NCBI RefSeq assembly: GCF_000817815.1
Contig: NZ_JPRD01000020.1
Coordinates: forward strand, 62,001-126,000
Direction: 5' to 3'
Source of the DNA: Vibrio owensii CAIM 1854 = LMG 25443
Lineage (GTDB): Bacteria; Pseudomonadota; Gammaproteobacteria; Enterobacterales; Vibrionaceae
DNA: 64,000 nucleotides
Both the position numbers and the translations under genes were made by a program. Below, piece by piece: positions 43,704-52,561 of the stretch. Below the pieces are notes generated by a model. That model saw only the letters and a program-made list of their open reading frames with translations, did no database searches and had not been told where the DNA came from. Each line of letters begins with the position of its first letter. Positions within the stretch are counted from its first letter, which is position 1.

Positions 43704-46244
43704 TTAGTTACAGTTAGCTGGACCAACTTCTTTCCAAACACCCCATTCGCCAGATTGGCTAGGATCTTGGCCTTGAGTCCACCATTTCGCTTCCCAAGTC
43801 TTACCAGCATGTGTCACTTGGTCACCGCCGTTGTAAACTGTGCCAGCATCCCAAGCGTTAGTACATGTACCGCCGCCAGTAGTGTGCTTCGCAACCACAA
43901 CGGTTGCTGTCGCTGTAGATGCCGCTTGACCGTCGCTTACGCTTACAGTGAAGCTTAGGCTAGTGTCTTGTGGGTACTCTGCTGCTGTGAATGTGACTTT
44001 TGCACCGTTAACCGTTGCGTTTAGACCTTGAGGTAGCGTCCAATCGAACGTTAGCGTGTCGTTGTCTGCATCGCTAGAAGCTGAAGCGTCAATCACAACC
44101 ACATCACCTGCGTTTGCTGTTGCTGGTGCAGAAACCTGTGCAACTGGCACAGTGTTTGGTGGATCAATCACGCCCGCTGGCTTAACCGTTACTACAACAA
44201 GATCAGAAGCGGTTGCACCTTCGTTATCAGTGACAGTTAGCTTGAACGTTAGCTGCTCTTCAACGGTCACTTCTGCTACATCGAAGTTTGCTGTCGCTTC
44301 GTTCGCGCCAGATAGAGCCACTGCAGTACCAGATACTTGTTCCCAAGCGTAGCTTGCGATTGTGCCATCAGAGTCTGTTGAATTGCTGCCATCAAGTACA
44401 ACACTTGCAGGACCTGTTACTGCTTGGTCTGCACCTGCTGCTGCCGTTGGTTTACGGTTTGGTTGAGGAACGACACTGCCTGCCATACCTTCGTGCATTG
44501 CATTCAGGATGTCGCCGTTATCTGCGTCAATTTCCCAAGAGAATAGACCTGCTAGACCCAGAGACTTCGCGTAGCTACCTTTTGCCAATACAGAGCGGTG
44601 GTCATCAAATGTGATCAGCTCACCAGTCGAACGGTTCCACACCCAAGGTGCTTCTGCTTGCGCATCGTAGCCATATTCAAAGCCGTTGATACCCGTATTG
44701 TTCGCACCTAGCATGAATGACTTAATGCCTTTGTAGTCAATCACGCCATCTTCCCAAACACCTTGAGCTGTGCTTCCTTTCAGTTTGCCTGTAGCAGTAC
44801 CTGTCATTGGGTCATTTGGATCGGTTAGCGTATCCGGAGTTACGCCTTCCCAACCACGGCCGTACATTGCTGTACCTAGAACAAGTTTGTTCGCAGGAAC
44901 GCCTTGCGCTAGTAGTAGTTGGATGCCGTTGTCAGCCGTGTAAGCTGGGCCTTTGTACGGTTCGCCGTTTTCATCAACACCGCTGCCGTCACACTGACCA
45001 GGACGCATAAATGAGCCACAGTAAAGTGCGGTTTGGTGACCAGGAACGTTGTTCCAACCGCCGTAGAAGTCGTATGTCATCGCGAAGATGTAGTCCATGT
45101 ACTGAACTGCGTCTGCGTAATCAACGTCTTCAATTTTGTCGTAACCCACACCGATTGCTGAAGTTAGCTCGTAAGTACGGCCAGTTTCTGCTTCTAGCTC
45201 ATCGAGCATTGCACGCAGCTCACGCATCAATGCGATGTATGCTGGGCCATCGTTTACTGGGTCGCCTTTATCTGCTGCAGCGCCGCCGCCACCTGGGAAT
45301 TCCCAGTCGATGTCCACACCGTCGTAGAACTTCCACGTTTTCAGGAATTTCTTAACTGACGCGACAAACGTGTCACGGTTGGCTTTATCAACGAAATCGA
45401 AGAATGGGTCAGACAGTGTCCAACCACCGATAGATGGGATGATTTTTAGATCTGGGTTACGTTGTTTCAACGCCATTAGCATTGCGTAGTTACCCTTGAT
45501 CGGCGTGCTGTACTCATGGCCTGCTTGCGCGAAGCTCTTTTGGTACGCAGCCCATGGGTCATGGATAACCACTTCGTAGTCGTTCACGCCGCGACACGCT
45601 GTTTGCAGTGCGTTGAAGCTGTTACCGCCAACCGATTTTACAGATTCGTTTGGACCACAAATTGGAATGAAGCCGTAAAGGATGTGCGTTAGGTTGTCGA
45701 CTGGCATGTTGTCGACAGTGTAATCACGGCCGTAGATGCCCCATTCAACAAAGTACGTACCCATCACGACACTTGGGTCTGTGTTGTAGGTTTTGTTGTT
45801 CGGGTCAACATTCATGGTTAGAGGTGGTAAGTGAGAACCATCGGTATCTGCGATAGTAATCTCTACAGGTGCACTTTTAGCACAGCCTGTTGCATCACAC
45901 GCTTCGATTTCCATTTGGTACAAACCACCTTGGCCGTACTCAAACGACGCTGTGGTTTGGCTACCAGTGATAGGGCCAGTTGCAACCTGAACACCATCAA
46001 AATAGATGTTGTAAGTGTCGCCAGATGTGCCGCTCCACTGGTTGAATTTCACGTTGATCTTGGCTAGTTCATGGTACTTAACCATGTCGTTGTAGCCAGA
46101 TGTGGTTTCCATTGCCAACTCAATTTTAGAAAATTGCAGGTTGTTGGAACCGTACATATCGATACTTGGTGCGGTAGGAGCCGCGTTTGCAGCGCCAGAT
46201 AATGCTAGGGCAACCCCAGCTGCACATAGGTTAAATCGAATCAT
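43704..46244 (-). CDS. chiA: Secreted chitinase A (GH18)
   Basis: An 846-residue exported chitinase. In order: signal peptide (1-22), ChiA N-terminal domain (about 23-135), GH18 catalytic barrel (about 160-590), two PKD/Ig-like domains (about 598-690 and 700-795) and a C-terminal chitin-binding module (about 800-846, CTNAWDAGTVYNGGDQVTHAGKTWEAKWWTQGQ). The catalytic motif is DGVDIDWEFPGG with general acid Glu315, the residue number known for V. harveyi ChiA. ATG 46244 with AGAGA upstream gives a clean signal peptide. It releases chitobiose from chitin outside the cell. Strong Vibrio marker. Confidence 0.97.
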   Translation of the reverse strand: MIRFNLCAAGVALALSGAANAAPTAPSIDMYGSNNLQFSKIELAMETTSGYNDMVKYHELAKINVKFNQWSGTSGDTYNIYFDGVQVATGPITGSQTTASFEYGQGGLYQMEIEACDATGCAKSAPVEITIADTDGSHLPPLTMNVDPNNKTYNTDPSVVMGTYFVEWGIYGRDYTVDNMPVDNLTHILYGFIPICGPNESVKSVGGNSFNALQTACRGVNDYEVVIHDPWAAYQKSFAQAGHEYSTPIKGNYAMLMALKQRNPDLKIIPSIGGWTLSDPFFDFVDKANRDTFVASVKKFLKTWKFYDGVDIDWEFPGGGGAAADKGDPVNDGPAYIALMRELRAMLDELEAETGRTYELTSAIGVGYDKIEDVDYADAVQYMDYIFAMTYDFYGGWNNVPGHQTALYCGSFMRPGQCDGSGVDENGEPYKGPAYTADNGIQLLLAQGVPANKLVLGTAMYGRGWEGVTPDTLTDPNDPMTGTATGKLKGSTAQGVWEDGVIDYKGIKSFMLGANNTGINGFEYGYDAQAEAPWVWNRSTGELITFDDHRSVLAKGSYAKSLGLAGLFSWEIDADNGDILNAMHEGMAGSVVPQPNRKPTAAAGADQAVTGPASVVLDGSNSTDSDGTIASYAWEQVSGTAVALSGANEATANFDVAEVTVEEQLTFKLTVTDNEGATASDLVVVTVKPAGVIDPPNTVPVAQVSAPATANAGDVVVIDASASSDADNDTLTFDWTLPQGLNATVNGAKVTFTAAEYPQDTSLSFTVSVSDGQAASTATATVVVAKHTTGGGTCTNAWDAGTVYNGGDQVTHAGKTWEAKWWTQGQDPSQSGEWGVWKEVGPANCN

Positions 46245-46649
46245 AACTTCTCTCTCAATCCTTGAATTCATGTTCATTGACGAACATAAGCTGCTCCTGC
46301 GACAGAAAAGACAACCAATTCACACACTGTGCAAAAGCATCCCTTTGAGCATTTCAGAGGCTTATTTTTTTTCAAAAAAAAATAAATCAAGTTTCGACCG
46401 TGTTACCTAAATCTCACTACAAGAAACATACTTTTGCAGTGAAAATTCAATATCGAGCCAAGATTTTATAAATATTTTGCATGTGTTTAATTAATCGCTT
46501 ACTCAGTTTGCATGCGTTATTTTGCGAGTGAAATTAAATTTTTATTATGCAATAGAGCAGGTTACGAGCAAAAGTGCTTGTTTCGTATACAGAAGATGTT
46601 TTGTTGGGAAAAGCGATTTGTAGACGAAGGCTAATTGATAGACCAAAAG
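46245..46649. other. AT-rich region upstream of chiA
   Basis: The 405 bp between the DUF2850 gene stop and chiA hold the chiA promoter. It is very AT-rich with scattered TTGCATG repeats (near 46478 and 46508). No gene, terminator or named operator is clear to me. Confidence 0.45.
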
Positions 46650-47153
46650 CTATTTGCGGCTGAAATGTTCACTCAGAGCGGCACGACGTTTCGACGCTGC
46701 TCCTGTTTCTGAACCTTGAACAGTGTGTTCATAGCCTTTGAGAATGAAACGTTGATCGGGCAAGCGTGGTTCGATGCGGCGAATTTGTGGAGAGAGGTGG
46801 GAGCCGGACAGCTGGTACTCTGTCATTCCCAATCCTGTGTTGAGGGTGACCACTTTGCCGTCAAACTCGAATTGCGTTGCGATGAGGCGATGGTTACGAA
46901 AAACTCCGTCGGGTGTAAAAGAAAGCTGCTCGGTTTGATATGGTGGCGCACCAATCTCAATCCACTCCCCATAGACTTTATCCGGATCAATGTAATCCAA
47001 ATAAGAAGCATAAAGCTGATAGCTAATCACACCAGCCAATGCGCAGCCGAACAGAGCAAAGCCCCCTTTGATGATTTTGAACTGATGACGAGCCCAAAAT
47101 GAGGGTTGCGGTTCTGGCTTCTGATTGCGTTTACGGCGCGGTGTTGTGGTCAT
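46650..47153 (-). CDS. DUF2850 membrane-anchored protein
   Basis: A 167-residue protein with a very basic N terminus, one membrane helix (about residues 30-50, IIKGGFALFGCALAGVISYQLYA) and a C-terminal extracytoplasmic beta domain (VYGEWIEIGAPPYQTEQLSFTPDGVFRNHRLIATQFEFDGKVVTLNTG). This matches the DUF2850 family, known mainly from Vibrio. Function unknown. It is divergent from ppnP. Confidence 0.86.
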   Translation of the reverse strand: MTTTPRRKRNQKPEPQPSFWARHQFKIIKGGFALFGCALAGVISYQLYASYLDYIDPDKVYGEWIEIGAPPYQTEQLSFTPDGVFRNHRLIATQFEFDGKVVTLNTGLGMTEYQLSGSHLSPQIRRIEPRLPDQRFILKGYEHTVQGSETGAASKRRAALSEHFSRK

Positions 47154-47373
47154 GATCCCTGCTTACTTTCCTTTTTTATTATGGTGAGAAGCTTAAGCCG
47201 CAAAAACAAACAATCTTGCCTTTGAGACGGTGAAATTATGATCTGATGTCCACTTTTACATTCCGAAACACAGTTATTGAGAATTTAGCCTTTAACGAAA
47301 GGTCAATGTAGAGACTTGAGTCGTAAACCGAAACAGGGTAAAAAAGAGCTGATTTTTGATAAGGAAACCAATA

Positions 47374-47658
47374 ATGAGTATTAAGGAAAACAGTTATTTT
47401 GCTGGTGGCGTAAAGTCACTGGGTTTTAACCAACAAGGACAGGACGTAAGTGTTGGTGTGATGTTGCCAGGTGAGTATACGTTTGGCACTCAAGCGCCAG
47501 AGCGCATGAGCGTTGTCAAAGGTGCATTGATTGTAAAGAAAGCCGGCGACGTTGATTGGGTAACTTACAACAGCGGTGAGTTCTTTGAGGTAGAAGGCAA
47601 CTCATCATTTGAGCTGCAAGTAAAAGACGCAACGGCGTACTTGTGTGAGTACCTATAA
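47374..47658 (+). CDS. ppnP: Pyrimidine/purine nucleoside phosphorylase
   Basis: A 94-residue cupin of the PpnP (YaiE, DUF1255) family, which phosphorolyses nucleosides to free bases and ribose-1-phosphate. The sequence SYFAGGVKSLGFNQQGQDVSVGVMLPGEYTFGTQAPERMSVVKGALIVKK matches the family over its whole length. ATG 47374 has AAGGAAA 7 nt upstream. Monocistronic, with a strong terminator. Confidence 0.95.
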   Translation: MSIKENSYFAGGVKSLGFNQQGQDVSVGVMLPGEYTFGTQAPERMSVVKGALIVKKAGDVDWVTYNSGEFFEVEGNSSFELQVKDATAYLCEYL

Positions 47659-47679
47659 GCGACAAACAGAATTGAAATG

Positions 47680-47704
47680 AAAGCCACCTTCGGGTGGCTT
47701 TTTT
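47680..47704 (+). terminator. Rho-independent terminator after ppnP
   Basis: AAAGCCACC pairs with GGTGGCTTT around a TTCG tetraloop, followed by more Ts. A textbook terminator. Confidence 0.93.
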
Positions 47705-47797
47705 CATGCATCTTGTTCAGATGCAAAGGTTTTTAGCAACAAACTGATAACTTTGTATATACTTAAGATAGGTGCACCCATCAACAAGGAGGAAGTG

Positions 47798-48079
47798 ATG
47801 GCAGTACAACCTAAACATTCTGATCTCCCTCCTCGCTATGAGGCGACAGAATTTACAAAAGAACAGAGACACCGCTTTACGAAAGTGGCCAATGCAGCTC
47901 AAAAACGCCGTGCTTTCTATAAGCGTGCGATCGAAAACAGCTTGGTCGGTAAATTAAAAGAGCGAGCGCTCAAGCCTGTTATTCCACCAAAAGAAGACAA
48001 ACCGAGTAAAACGCGCCAAGTCATATGGTTGCTCACCTTTCTACTTGGCGGTTTGTGGGCGATGTACATGTTCGCTTAA
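47798..48079 (+). CDS. Hypothetical tail-anchored small protein
   Basis: A 93-residue protein with a highly charged, basic cytoplasmic part (TKEQRHRFTKVANAAQKRRAFYKRAIENSLVGKLKERALKP) and a single C-terminal membrane helix (VIWLLTFLLGGLWAMYMFA) that ends the chain, so it is probably inserted tail first. ATG 47798 has AAGGAGG 7 nt upstream, a very strong site. I do not recognise a family. Convergent with the GGDEF gene. Confidence 0.75.
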   Translation: MAVQPKHSDLPPRYEATEFTKEQRHRFTKVANAAQKRRAFYKRAIENSLVGKLKERALKPVIPPKEDKPSKTRQVIWLLTFLLGGLWAMYMFA

Positions 48080-48151
48080 TGTAAGTGGTCGTTGCCTTTC
48101 CTCTATTGGCAAGTACAAGCCAGTTCGCAAATACGTGCCAATCGACATTTC

Positions 48152-49342
48152 TTACAAGCTTGCGTCACGTTGAAGAGACGTGACGTTTTCACTGCCCATT
48201 GCTCCAACCAACGAATGCCTTTGATGGCGCAACTCTTCTGCGTGTGAGCAGTGCTCATAATATGCGTACTGGTTTTTGCCTGTGTGTTTGGCTGCGTACA
48301 TGGCTTTATCTGCGCAACGTGTTAGCTCAGACAGGTCATTGGCATCTTGATGGTAAATCGCGACCCCAATACTCATGGTCAACTCGTTGATGTTGTCTTC
48401 CGAGTGGTAGCCTTTTTGGAACAAGTTGACGATGCGATCCATGATTCGGTCTAAATCTTTTTTGCTGCGCACATCGTAAAGCATCAACACAAACTCATCC
48501 CCAGCAAAGCGCGCAATCGAATAGTCGTGCTTATCCGTCTTTCTGTCTTTATTACGAATGTTGTTTTTCAGGCGTGTCGCAAAGTGTTTTAACACGCGGT
48601 CGCCGACATCGTGTCCGTAGTTGTCGTTAATGTGCTTGAAGTTATCGATATCGAGGAAAACCAGAGCAGTGACAGTATTGCTTTGAGTTTGATCTAATTC
48701 TTCCAGTTTTGCGCGTGCCCAAGTTTCAAAGCTCCAACGGTTGGCAAGGCCCGTTAATTGGTCGAGATAGGCGAGTTCTTCAATCCCTTCGCGATAAAGG
48801 GTCTGAATGTAGTTCACTACTTTTGAGTAGTAGTAAGAGAAGGTATGACAAACAAAGCAAATCGCCACAAGGGTGAACATAAAGCGGCGTTCGGTCATCT
48901 CGCTAGCAGTTGGCACACTCTCTAAAAAGGTTAAACCGAAAAAGATGATGAGAGTGTAGGTGACACTGAACAGCAAGCCGACTTTGAATTCGTTAATCAG
49001 AATGATGGCGGCAACAATGGGGTAAAGCCACAACAAACGACCCGATGGCGCGTCGTTATAAAGCAGCAACAGAAGACCATCGAACATCAACACGCCGGTG
49101 AGCAACAAGTCGGCGTATTGGTGATGACCTCGAACCTTGATCAGATAACCGATGGTGAGACACGCAATAGAGCACAGCCCGATTAACAAGCTGAGTCCCC
49201 AATTCCCTTGCAGATAGTGCACGATAGACCCGTACGCTAAGAATGCGGTGGCAATGCTAGAACAGAGAAATACGATCTTCTTCTTTCTTGTCGATCGGAT
49301 ATCCGCCATTTCCTCTAGGCGTGCTCCGGCCAATTTCGACAT
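48152..49342 (-). CDS. Membrane diguanylate cyclase (GGDEF)
   Basis: A 396-residue protein. Residues about 22-175 hold five or six membrane helices. The GGDEF domain follows, from LDQLTGLANRWSFE (about 193) to about 370, with FLDIDNFKHINDNYGHDVGDRVL and the active loop RFAGDEF (280-284, Ala for the first Gly, a variant that is normally active). No RxxD inhibitory site is at the expected spot five residues before the loop. It should make cyclic di-GMP and influence motility or biofilm. AGGG lies 8 nt before the ATG. A CRP-like site stands 78 bp upstream. Confidence 0.93.
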   Translation of the reverse strand: MSKLAGARLEEMADIRSTRKKKIVFLCSSIATAFLAYGSIVHYLQGNWGLSLLIGLCSIACLTIGYLIKVRGHHQYADLLLTGVLMFDGLLLLLYNDAPSGRLLWLYPIVAAIILINEFKVGLLFSVTYTLIIFFGLTFLESVPTASEMTERRFMFTLVAICFVCHTFSYYYSKVVNYIQTLYREGIEELAYLDQLTGLANRWSFETWARAKLEELDQTQSNTVTALVFLDIDNFKHINDNYGHDVGDRVLKHFATRLKNNIRNKDRKTDKHDYSIARFAGDEFVLMLYDVRSKKDLDRIMDRIVNLFQKGYHSEDNINELTMSIGVAIYHQDANDLSELTRCADKAMYAAKHTGKNQYAYYEHCSHAEELRHQRHSLVGAMGSENVTSLQRDASL

Positions 49343-49419
49343 TATGTTTCCCTACTTAAGAATTACTTAGTGCCTATTCTAGGTGGTAATTTAGTGCTAC
49401 ATGGAATAGCAAAGCGTTT

Positions 49420-49441
49420 AAATGTGATATGAGTCATGTTT
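49420..49441. promoter_or_regulatory. CRP-like site upstream of GGDEF and porin genes
   Basis: TGTGA (49423-49427), six bases, then TCATG (49434-49438): eight of ten consensus positions, with AAA and TTT flanks. A second, similar site (TGTGA, six bases, TCAGG) lies at 49484-49499. Both are in the divergent gap before the sugar porin, where catabolite control would be expected. Confidence 0.5.
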
Positions 49442-49501
49442 ACTATTGGTGTGAGTTATTGAATTTGTAAGAAATTTACGGTGTGTGAAAATTTTCAGGA
49501 T

Positions 49502-49681
49502 TATGAAATGTTTCATACGATCAGGCATAAATTGCGCTTATTTTGAACAGATTTACGTGATAGCACTTAAACAATTCGGTGAAATGAAAGCGATTTCAAA
49601 ATGTGAACGACAAAGTGGTTTTTTATAAGTACATGATTCTAAGAAAGAAAAATCATGTTGAGTTTCATGCGTTGTTTCATG
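49502..49681. promoter_or_regulatory. Cluster of ATGAAA/TTTCAT operator-like sites before the porin
   Basis: Within the 447-bp gap are a 16-bp perfect palindrome (TATGAAATGTTTCATA, 49502-49517), a LacI-type palindrome with central CG (TGAAAGCGATTTCA, 49585-49598), and two direct GTTTCATG copies (49662-49669 and 49674-49681). The AAACGTTT core at 49725-49732 is a further LacI-type centre. The same motifs recur at 51332-51478 before the LacI gene. Confidence 0.6.
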
Positions 49682-49789
49682 TCATTTTGAATGCGATTGC
49701 CATGTGAAGCGGTAGCGGCTTTTCAAACGTTTCATTCCTTAAGATCCCTATTGAAATAATTACACCTACAAAAAACTTAGGGAAATCAC

Positions 49790-51115
49790 ATGAAAAACTT
49801 AAAGGTTTTACCTCTCGCTCTTGCAGTGGCCACTTCGCTTGCTTCTCTCTCAACTTTTGCTGCCGATTCTGATGTAGAAGCTTTGGAAAAACGAATTCAG
49901 GAGTTGGAAAATCGTATTGACCCAACTTATGTGGACAACCAGCAACCTGCTGTTCTCACTCCAGAAATCGAGATTCCACTTGGCGTTGTTTTCTCCGGTT
50001 ATGCGCGTTATGGCGCACATTACCAAGCTGGCGACGAGAAGTACGTAATGGTGGATGGTTCGTTCAACGGATCATCGGCAATTGGTCGTTTGGGTAACGA
50101 AGGCAACGGCGGCGAATTCCAGTTTGGTAAGGCATTCAAGAGCGACAGCGGCGCGATCTGGGATGTGGTGGTGATGTTCGACCATTGGGGCGACGAAGTG
50201 AACGTGAAAAAAGCGTACGCAGGCGTAACCAATGTGCTTGAAAGCCAACCTAATGCTTACATCTGGGCGGGTCGTGATTTCCACCAACGTCCACAACAAG
50301 GCATCAATGACTACTTCTGGATGATGCATGATGGCCAAGGCGGTGGTGTCAACAACCTTGAACTTGGCTCGGCTAAGCTTGATTTCGGTGTGGTGGGATC
50401 GGTTGACAGTTGTAGTCCTGAAATCACTCCGGGAGCGAACCCTTCTATCTCATGTACGGGTGGTGCAGGTACGGGTGACAGCGGCGCGTATGCATTCACT
50501 TCTAAGTTGCACGGCATTGATATGGGCTTTGCTGATTTAGAACTTTACGCGAACTATGGTTTTGATTCTGAAGCCATTGAAAGTTCTGAACACATTGACG
50601 CATACCAATTGGGTGCGGTGATTTCTCGTGCACATGACAGTGGTTCAAACCGCTTAGTGTTGCGTTACTCTGACAATGCCGACAACGGCGTATTCTGGAA
50701 AACAGAAGACTTAACAACCATCTACGCGAGTTTCGAAGGTAACGCAGACATCGGTGAAAGTGCTGCGGTTGAATACCTATTGGCGTACCACGATTACTCA
50801 ATTGACGGCTCAAATGCTTTGGAAGACGAGCGTACCAACTACAGTGCGATCGTACGTCCGATGTACTTCTGGAATGATGTGCACTCAACGTGGCTAGAAG
50901 CGGGTTACCAAATGGTTGACTACGCACGTGCTGATGACGACAACACAGGTTGGAAAGTGACGTTATCTCAAAACATCGCGTTTGATTGGGGCGCGGGTGC
51001 TCGTCCGATGCTGCGCTTCTACGCAACAGTGGGTGAAGTGGATAACAAAGCGACCAACAACGATCCTAAGCAAGATACGGTTAGCTTAGGTGCGATGTGG
51101 GAAGCTTGGTGGTAA
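49790..51115 (+). CDS. LamB/BglH-type carbohydrate porin
   Basis: A 441-residue outer-membrane protein. Signal peptide 1-24 (ends TFA-AD), then a short coiled-coil segment (DVEALEKRIQELENRID, as in ScrY/BglH) and an 18-strand maltoporin-type barrel. LamB-family blocks are AYIWAGRDFHQRPQQGINDYFWMMHDGQGGGVNNLELGSAKLDFGVVGS and the end WEAWW, with a terminal aromatic. AGGGAAATC lies before the ATG. The locus that follows (binding protein, permeases, GH1) points to beta-glucosides such as cellobiose as the cargo (inference). Confidence 0.9.
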   Translation: MKNLKVLPLALAVATSLASLSTFAADSDVEALEKRIQELENRIDPTYVDNQQPAVLTPEIEIPLGVVFSGYARYGAHYQAGDEKYVMVDGSFNGSSAIGRLGNEGNGGEFQFGKAFKSDSGAIWDVVVMFDHWGDEVNVKKAYAGVTNVLESQPNAYIWAGRDFHQRPQQGINDYFWMMHDGQGGGVNNLELGSAKLDFGVVGSVDSCSPEITPGANPSISCTGGAGTGDSGAYAFTSKLHGIDMGFADLELYANYGFDSEAIESSEHIDAYQLGAVISRAHDSGSNRLVLRYSDNADNGVFWKTEDLTTIYASFEGNADIGESAAVEYLLAYHDYSIDGSNALEDERTNYSAIVRPMYFWNDVHSTWLEAGYQMVDYARADDDNTGWKVTLSQNIAFDWGAGARPMLRFYATVGEVDNKATNNDPKQDTVSLGAMWEAWW

Positions 51116-51209
51116 GCCATCTCAAACTACACTCTTAACTCTCTCTATTTAGTCATGGCGCTCATTGCAGCCAGTTGAGCGCCAAACTGTCCATTCTTAA
51201 CCCTATTTT

Positions 51210-51235
51210 GAGTCGCATTTGCGGCTCTTTTTTTT
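51210..51235 (+). terminator. Rho-independent terminator after porin gene
   Basis: GAGTCGC pairs with GCGGCTC (one G-T pair) around an ATTT loop, followed by eight Ts. A GC-rich stem without T run (TGGCGCTCA with TGAGCGCCA, about 51154-51184) precedes it. Confidence 0.88.
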
Positions 51236-51331
51236 GTTTCTCGCTCGCCGTTTTTGGTTCATGAATCGATATTAAAGAGTTGTGAAATCAATGCCTTTGC
51301 TTGGTTTTATTTGAGCGTGAAATAACCACCT

Positions 51332-51478
51332 CATGAAACAGTTTCATGGCATGAAACGAAACTGCCAACCGCTTCATTCTTTCTGATATTGCCCGTATTT
51401 AAAGGGATTTCGGTGTGATTTCTCTCACGATAACCCCTAGGTGGATCAGAAATACTAGCTGCCATGAAAGCGGTTTCG
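51332..51478. promoter_or_regulatory. Operator-like sites upstream of first lacI gene
   Basis: A perfect 17-bp palindrome (CATGAAACAGTTTCATG, 51332-51348), an extra CATGAAAC half-site (51350-51357) and TGAAAGCGGTTTCG (51465-51478, 12 of 14 bases as in the porin site). The last lies 57 bp before the GTG start. They suggest autoregulation of this LacI protein and joint control with the porin. Confidence 0.6.
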
Positions 51479-51534
51479 AGCAAGTTATCTCGAAGCAGAA
51501 TTGAATCTTGAGGCTCAGGTAGAAGAGGTTTCTT

Positions 51535-52539
51535 GTGGCGACGATTAAAGATGTATCTGAATACGCAGGGGTTTCTCAGGCGACGGTTTCTCGCGTGATC
51601 AACGGCACCAGCCGAGTGAGTCACGATAAGAAGCTGAAAGTTGAGAAAGCGATTCAAGAACTTGGCTATCGTCCGAACTCGATCGCTCAGGCATTAGCGT
51701 CTAGCCGCACCGGCAGCATTGGCATCATCGTGCCAGAGCTTGGTGGTCCTTTTTACTCTGGCATTTTGCACAGCATGGAAGAACGTTTGCGTCGTTTTGG
51801 TTATCACGTTGTGGTGACGGCAGGTTCTAACTCGGAGCAAAGCCAGCGTGAATCTGTGGAGTTCCTGCTTGGACGTCGTGTCGATGCCATGATTTTGCAC
51901 GCACAAAACCTGACTGATGATTATCTCATCGATCTAAAAGAGAAGGGCATTCCAGTGGTGTTAGTTAACCGCTTCATCCCTGAAATGGCGCAAAGCTGTA
52001 TTGAGATCGATAACGAATTTGGTGGCCAGTTGGCGACCGAATACTTGTTGCGAATGGGGCATCGCAACATAGCGTGTATCACCGGTCCTCTGGACAAATC
52101 TGACGCACGGGGGCGTCTACAAGGTTACCGCAAGGCTCTTGAAGAAGCGGGAATCGAGTATGACGAAGCGTTGGTGTCCGAGGCCGGCTTTACCGAAGAG
52201 TCTGGGGAAAGCGCAATGCGCAAGCTGTTGAAGCGCGATTGTCATTTTACTGCCGTATTTGCCTGTAACGATCACATGGCTTTCGGTGCTTACGAAGTGC
52301 TGAAAGCTCATGGTGTTGACGTTCCAGAGCAAATCTCCCTTGTGGGGTTCGATGACATTTTGTTTGCGCGTTACCTCACGCCAGCCCTAACCACAGTTAA
52401 CTTCCCTATTGAGCAAATGAGTGCTGAGGCTGTCCAGCTCGTGATTCAAATTCTCAATAAAAACAAACGAGATGTGAACTTCAAACTGTCGCCGAATTTG
52501 GTGCCGAGAAGTTCAGTCAAGGAACTGCATACCCTATAA
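51535..52539 (+). CDS. LacI-family regulator of beta-glucoside locus
   Basis: A 334-residue LacI/GalR protein. The HTH and hinge are ATIKDVSEYAGVSQATVSRVINGTSRVSHDKKLKVEKAIQELGYRPNSIAQALASSRTG; the periplasmic-binding-like sensor domain follows (SIGIIVPELGGPFYSGILHSMEERL, then CNDHMAFGAYEVLKAHGVDVPEQISLVGFDDI). GTG 51535 has AGAGG 7 nt upstream and the protein would begin right at the HTH. It stands directly before the ABC operon and is most likely its repressor. Confidence 0.93.
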   Translation: MATIKDVSEYAGVSQATVSRVINGTSRVSHDKKLKVEKAIQELGYRPNSIAQALASSRTGSIGIIVPELGGPFYSGILHSMEERLRRFGYHVVVTAGSNSEQSQRESVEFLLGRRVDAMILHAQNLTDDYLIDLKEKGIPVVLVNRFIPEMAQSCIEIDNEFGGQLATEYLLRMGHRNIACITGPLDKSDARGRLQGYRKALEEAGIEYDEALVSEAGFTEESGESAMRKLLKRDCHFTAVFACNDHMAFGAYEVLKAHGVDVPEQISLVGFDDILFARYLTPALTTVNFPIEQMSAEAVQLVIQILNKNKRDVNFKLSPNLVPRSSVKELHTL

Positions 52540-52561
52540 AACGATAATTAAGGACAACAAC

